A stretch of 64,000 nt of DNA from Azospirillum brasilense (GTDB lineage Bacteria; Pseudomonadota; Alphaproteobacteria; Azospirillales; Azospirillaceae): positions 372,001 to 436,000 of the forward strand of contig NZ_VITH01000002.1 of assembly GCF_007827815.1 (NCBI RefSeq), written 5' to 3'. A model generated the notes under the pieces. That model saw only the letters and a program-made list of their open reading frames with translations. It was not told the origin of the DNA and did no database searches. Shown in pieces: positions 61,796 to 64,000 of this stretch. The translations under genes were made by a program, and so were the position numbers. Numbering within the stretch: position 1 is the first letter of the stretch; every line of letters begins with the position of its first letter.

Positions 61796-62935
61796 TCACG
61801 ACTCCGGCGGCGACCAGGGCAGTTCGGTCCGCGGCCTGTCCCGCCGCAGCGCCTCGTAGATCTCCACGCCCTTCTCGCGGTCCGTCTCGCACAGCATCAT
61901 CAGCACGTCGGAGTCGGCGCTGGCCGAGGTGCAGATCTTCGAATCCCGGGTGCAGGTCGGCCGCGGGGGCGGCGCCAGCCAGTATCCGGGTTGAGCCTTC
62001 CGCGCCGCCTCCCAAAAGGCCGTCGTCAGCTTGGTGCTTTCCGCCTCGCTGCCGTCGTTGCGCACCGTGAACAGCGGCGAGTGCACGCTGCTCGAGAACA
62101 GGCCCGAACCGGTCATCTGGGCCACGCAGAAGCGTTCGCGCACCGGCGCGGCCGGCAGGACCGGCGCATCGGCGTACACGGCACCCGGCGGCAGGGCCGG
62201 GGTCGTGCTGATGATCGGGCCGACGATCAGCTCGCGCGGCTCGCGGGCGCGCCACAGCTTGACCAGCACGCTCTGCCCGCTGGGCACCACGCCCAGAACG
62301 CGGCGCATCTGCATCACATCATCCACCGCGACGCCGCGCACCTCCAGGATCACGTCGCCACCGCGGATGCCCGACAGCTCGGCCGCCTTGCCCGGGACCA
62401 GCGCCGTCACCACCAGGCCGCGCGGCGACTCCAGCCCCAAGGCCTGCGTCAGATGGGGTGTCAACGGACCCACAGCCGCTCCCATCGCCCCCTGCGGTTC
62501 GCTCGCCGGTGCCGCGGCGGGAGCGACCGTGCCGGCCACCGCTCCGCTGATGCCATTGGGGCCGGTGGTGACGGTCGTCGCCGGTGCGGAGCCCGCACCC
62601 GCCACCGTGCCGCCACCCTCCGCGCAACTCTGTTCCGCCATGACCTGACGCACCGCCTTGATGTTGACCACCACAGCCTCGCGGTACACCGGGTCCACCG
62701 TGGGCAGTTGGTCAATGTAGCCTTTCTGGAGCGACGCCAGGGCTTGGCAGCCCGTGCCCCGGTAGGAGGGGACCATATCGGCCACCAGCGACGCCTCCGA
62801 CCGCATGCTCGCCGCGTTCATCGCTCCGATCGCCAGCCCGGCCGGATCGAGCGCGCAGCCCGACACCATCGCCGCCCCGGAAACCGCCACCAGCGCGGGC
62901 ATCCATGCCCTGGCCGCTTTGCTAACGCGCTGCAT
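61796..62935 (-). CDS. PDZ-domain lipoprotein
   Basis: A 379-residue exported protein. The N-terminus MQRVSKAARAW is followed by a hydrophobic stretch and a lipobox (VSGC), so it is probably a lipoprotein. A helical region (35-90) and an Ala/Gly/Thr-rich linker (95-140) lead to a PDZ domain (about 150-235), visible in SPRGLVVTALVPGKAAELSGIRGGDVIL. The C-terminal domain has conserved cysteines (FCVAQ, CTRD, CTSA) and is unassigned. No protease domain is present, so it is not a DegP-like enzyme. Convergent with the preceding gene. Confidence 0.78.
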   Translation of the reverse strand: MQRVSKAARAWMPALVAVSGAAMVSGCALDPAGLAIGAMNAASMRSEASLVADMVPSYRGTGCQALASLQKGYIDQLPTVDPVYREAVVVNIKAVRQVMAEQSCAEGGGTVAGAGSAPATTVTTGPNGISGAVAGTVAPAAAPASEPQGAMGAAVGPLTPHLTQALGLESPRGLVVTALVPGKAAELSGIRGGDVILEVRGVAVDDVMQMRRVLGVVPSGQSVLVKLWRAREPRELIVGPIISTTPALPPGAVYADAPVLPAAPVRERFCVAQMTGSGLFSSSVHSPLFTVRNDGSEAESTKLTTAFWEAARKAQPGYWLAPPPRPTCTRDSKICTSASADSDVLMMLCETDREKGVEIYEALRRDRPRTELPWSPPES

Positions 62936-63227
62936 CAAGCCCGTCTCCCCCGTGTCGCTCTTGCGGAACCCTCGATCCGCTGATCTCCGGGTGCAGTGTG
63001 CCCGCTCAAAAGTGGTAAGAAAAGCGGCGGCAAGCCTGTGCCGTGCTTTCGTCGGCCAAAACGTCGCACCTTGCGGTCGATCCAGCCCGGCGGACCCTTT
63101 TCCGGATGCGGCGGCCCTGTGCGGCGATGGAGCCGTGCGTCCGGCCGCAGGAAATCTTTGTGTCGCCGCGTCTCTGTGGTTAAGTCTCCCACCAGACAAC
63201 GACCACCCCATCATCGGCGACCCTCCC

Positions 63228-64000
63228 ATGTCCTCCTCCAAGCTCTGGCGCATCGCGCTCGTCATTCCCGAAGCCCACGCCCCCGCGTTCGCCGAGGCGA
63301 TTGGCGATCACGCCGACGCGGTGTCCACCTTCGAGTTGGAGGAGCACGGCGACTGGCTGGTCGAGGCGACGGTCTACGGGCAGCCGGACGAGCCGCGGCT
63401 GAACGCCCGCGTCGCCGTGCTGGCCGAGGCCGTGGGCATCCCCGAGCCGAAGCTGATCGTCGAGGAGCTGCCGCTCATCGACTGGGTGTCGCACAGCTAC
63501 CAGGGCTTCCCGCCGATCCAGGCCGGGCGCTTCTTCGTCCACGGCTCCCACCATGAGGGCATCGTCCCGGCGGGCAGCATCCCGCTGCTGGTCGACGCCG
63601 CCACCGCCTTCGGCACGGGCGAGCACGGCTCGACCAAGGGCTGCCTGATGGCGCTGGACCGGCTGGCCCGCCGCATGAGCCTGCCGCACGCCGGTCGGGG
63701 CGGGGCGCTCGACATGGGCTGCGGTTCGGGCATCCTGGCGCTGGCGGTGACCAAGCGCTGGCGGGTGCCGGTCACCGCCGTGGACATCGACCCGGAGGCG
63801 GTGCGCGTCACCCGCGTCAACGCCGCGCTCAACGGGGTGAAGGCCCGCATCCGCTCGCAGGGCGGCGACGGTTACCACACCGCCATCGTGGGCAAGCACA
63901 AGCCCTACCGCCTGATCACCGCCAACATCCTGGCCCGTCCGCTGGCCCGCATGGCGCCGAAGCTCAAGCGCCATCTGCAGCGCGGCGGCGTCGCCATCCT
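63228..64000 (+). CDS. prmA: ribosomal protein L11 methyltransferase (5' part)
   Basis: The first 257 codons of PrmA, the enzyme that trimethylates L11; the gene runs off the end of the window. The N-terminal substrate-recognition domain (1-60) is followed by a linker, then the AdoMet-binding class I methyltransferase core: FGTGEHGSTKGCL, DMGCGSGILAL and NILARPLARM. Start ATG at 63228 begins directly at the domain. It is divergent from the PDZ lipoprotein. Confidence 0.92.
   Translation, partial: MSSSKLWRIALVIPEAHAPAFAEAIGDHADAVSTFELEEHGDWLVEATVYGQPDEPRLNARVAVLAEAVGIPEPKLIVEELPLIDWVSHSYQGFPPIQAGRFFVHGSHHEGIVPAGSIPLLVDAATAFGTGEHGSTKGCLMALDRLARRMSLPHAGRGGALDMGCGSGILALAVTKRWRVPVTAVDIDPEAVRVTRVNAALNGVKARIRSQGGDGYHTAIVGKHKPYRLITANILARPLARMAPKLKRHLQRGGVAI

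Noticed and set aside
1..64000. A CRISPR array, prophage or defence island
   Set aside because: No repeat-spacer pattern, cas genes, integrase or phage structural genes were seen.

Overview
The window is GC-rich DNA with dense, mostly short-spaced genes. Its content points to an alphaproteobacterium of the Rhodospirillales, most likely Azospirillum or a close relative. Supporting signs are a COQ7-type ubiquinone hydroxylase, GluQ, MmcB, a DUF1289 protein, a MaoC-Pta fusion next to AckA, and many hybrid histidine kinases. This placement is inference from gene content and protein character; no search was run. Almost every gene reads as ordinary vertically inherited chromosome. I see no transposase, integrase, phage module, CRISPR array or rRNA.

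Layout. 1-7.5 kb: signal-peptide fragment, cupin, tRNA-Leu(CAA) with its promoter, dsbB-coq7, small DUF1289 protein, HNH nuclease, gluQ, hybrid histidine kinase, Nudix hydrolase, CheY-like receiver. 7.5-13.3 kb: an 818-bp leader, then the prkA-yeaH-spoVR stress operon. 13.4-21.6 kb, minus strand: adenylate cyclase, LOG-like protein, HrpB helicase, and a two-gene ABC importer with a fused double permease. 21.6-29 kb: rubrerythrin-like protein, a STAS/PP2C partner-switch pair, an SGNH-like membrane protein, an HRDC-domain protein, and an NfeD-SPFH-AI-2E membrane cluster. 29-38 kb: CreA, AbrB-type permease, AstE-like and HutG-like deacylases, NAD kinase, MoaA, a multi-[4Fe-4S] protein and a GNAT acetyltransferase. 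38-46.4 kb: a phosphorelay cluster with a membrane REC-Hpt protein lacking a kinase, MmcB, a PAS kinase, a hybrid kinase with a degenerate ATPase domain, and a CHASE-PAS kinase. 46.9-51 kb: MaoC-Pta/AckA, PilZ-like and CBS proteins. 51-55.9 kb: a helical Ala/Lys-rich protein divergent from a DUF3095 cyclase-like protein, YccF, an unknown protein, and an alpha/beta-hydrolase without its usual nucleophile. 55.9-64 kb: two tandem LuxR-type response regulators, UvrD/PcrA, an unknown protein, a PDZ lipoprotein and the start of prmA.

How the genes work together. The strongest theme is signal transduction: four histidine kinases or kinase-like proteins, two LuxR-type regulators, a CheY-like receiver, a PP2C/STAS module, a class III cyclase and a DUF3095 protein. 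Three kinases share an unusual HDLRQP phosphorylation box and an LLGCRRR-type strand (VLGCRRR in one), so they form one paralogous family. One of them has lost the ATP-binding Asn and Asp and is best read as a pseudokinase with a receiver. Nearby lies a membrane protein carrying receiver and Hpt domains but no kinase. Together these suggest a distributed phosphorelay, which is inference. The MaoC-Pta/AckA pair belongs to acyl-CoA/acetyl-phosphate metabolism.

Sequence-level extras are a family of GC-rich intergenic palindromes (three sites), strong terminators between convergent genes, several perfect palindromes in regulatory gaps, and an untracked 25-residue hydrophobic peptide gene with a strong ribosome-binding site.
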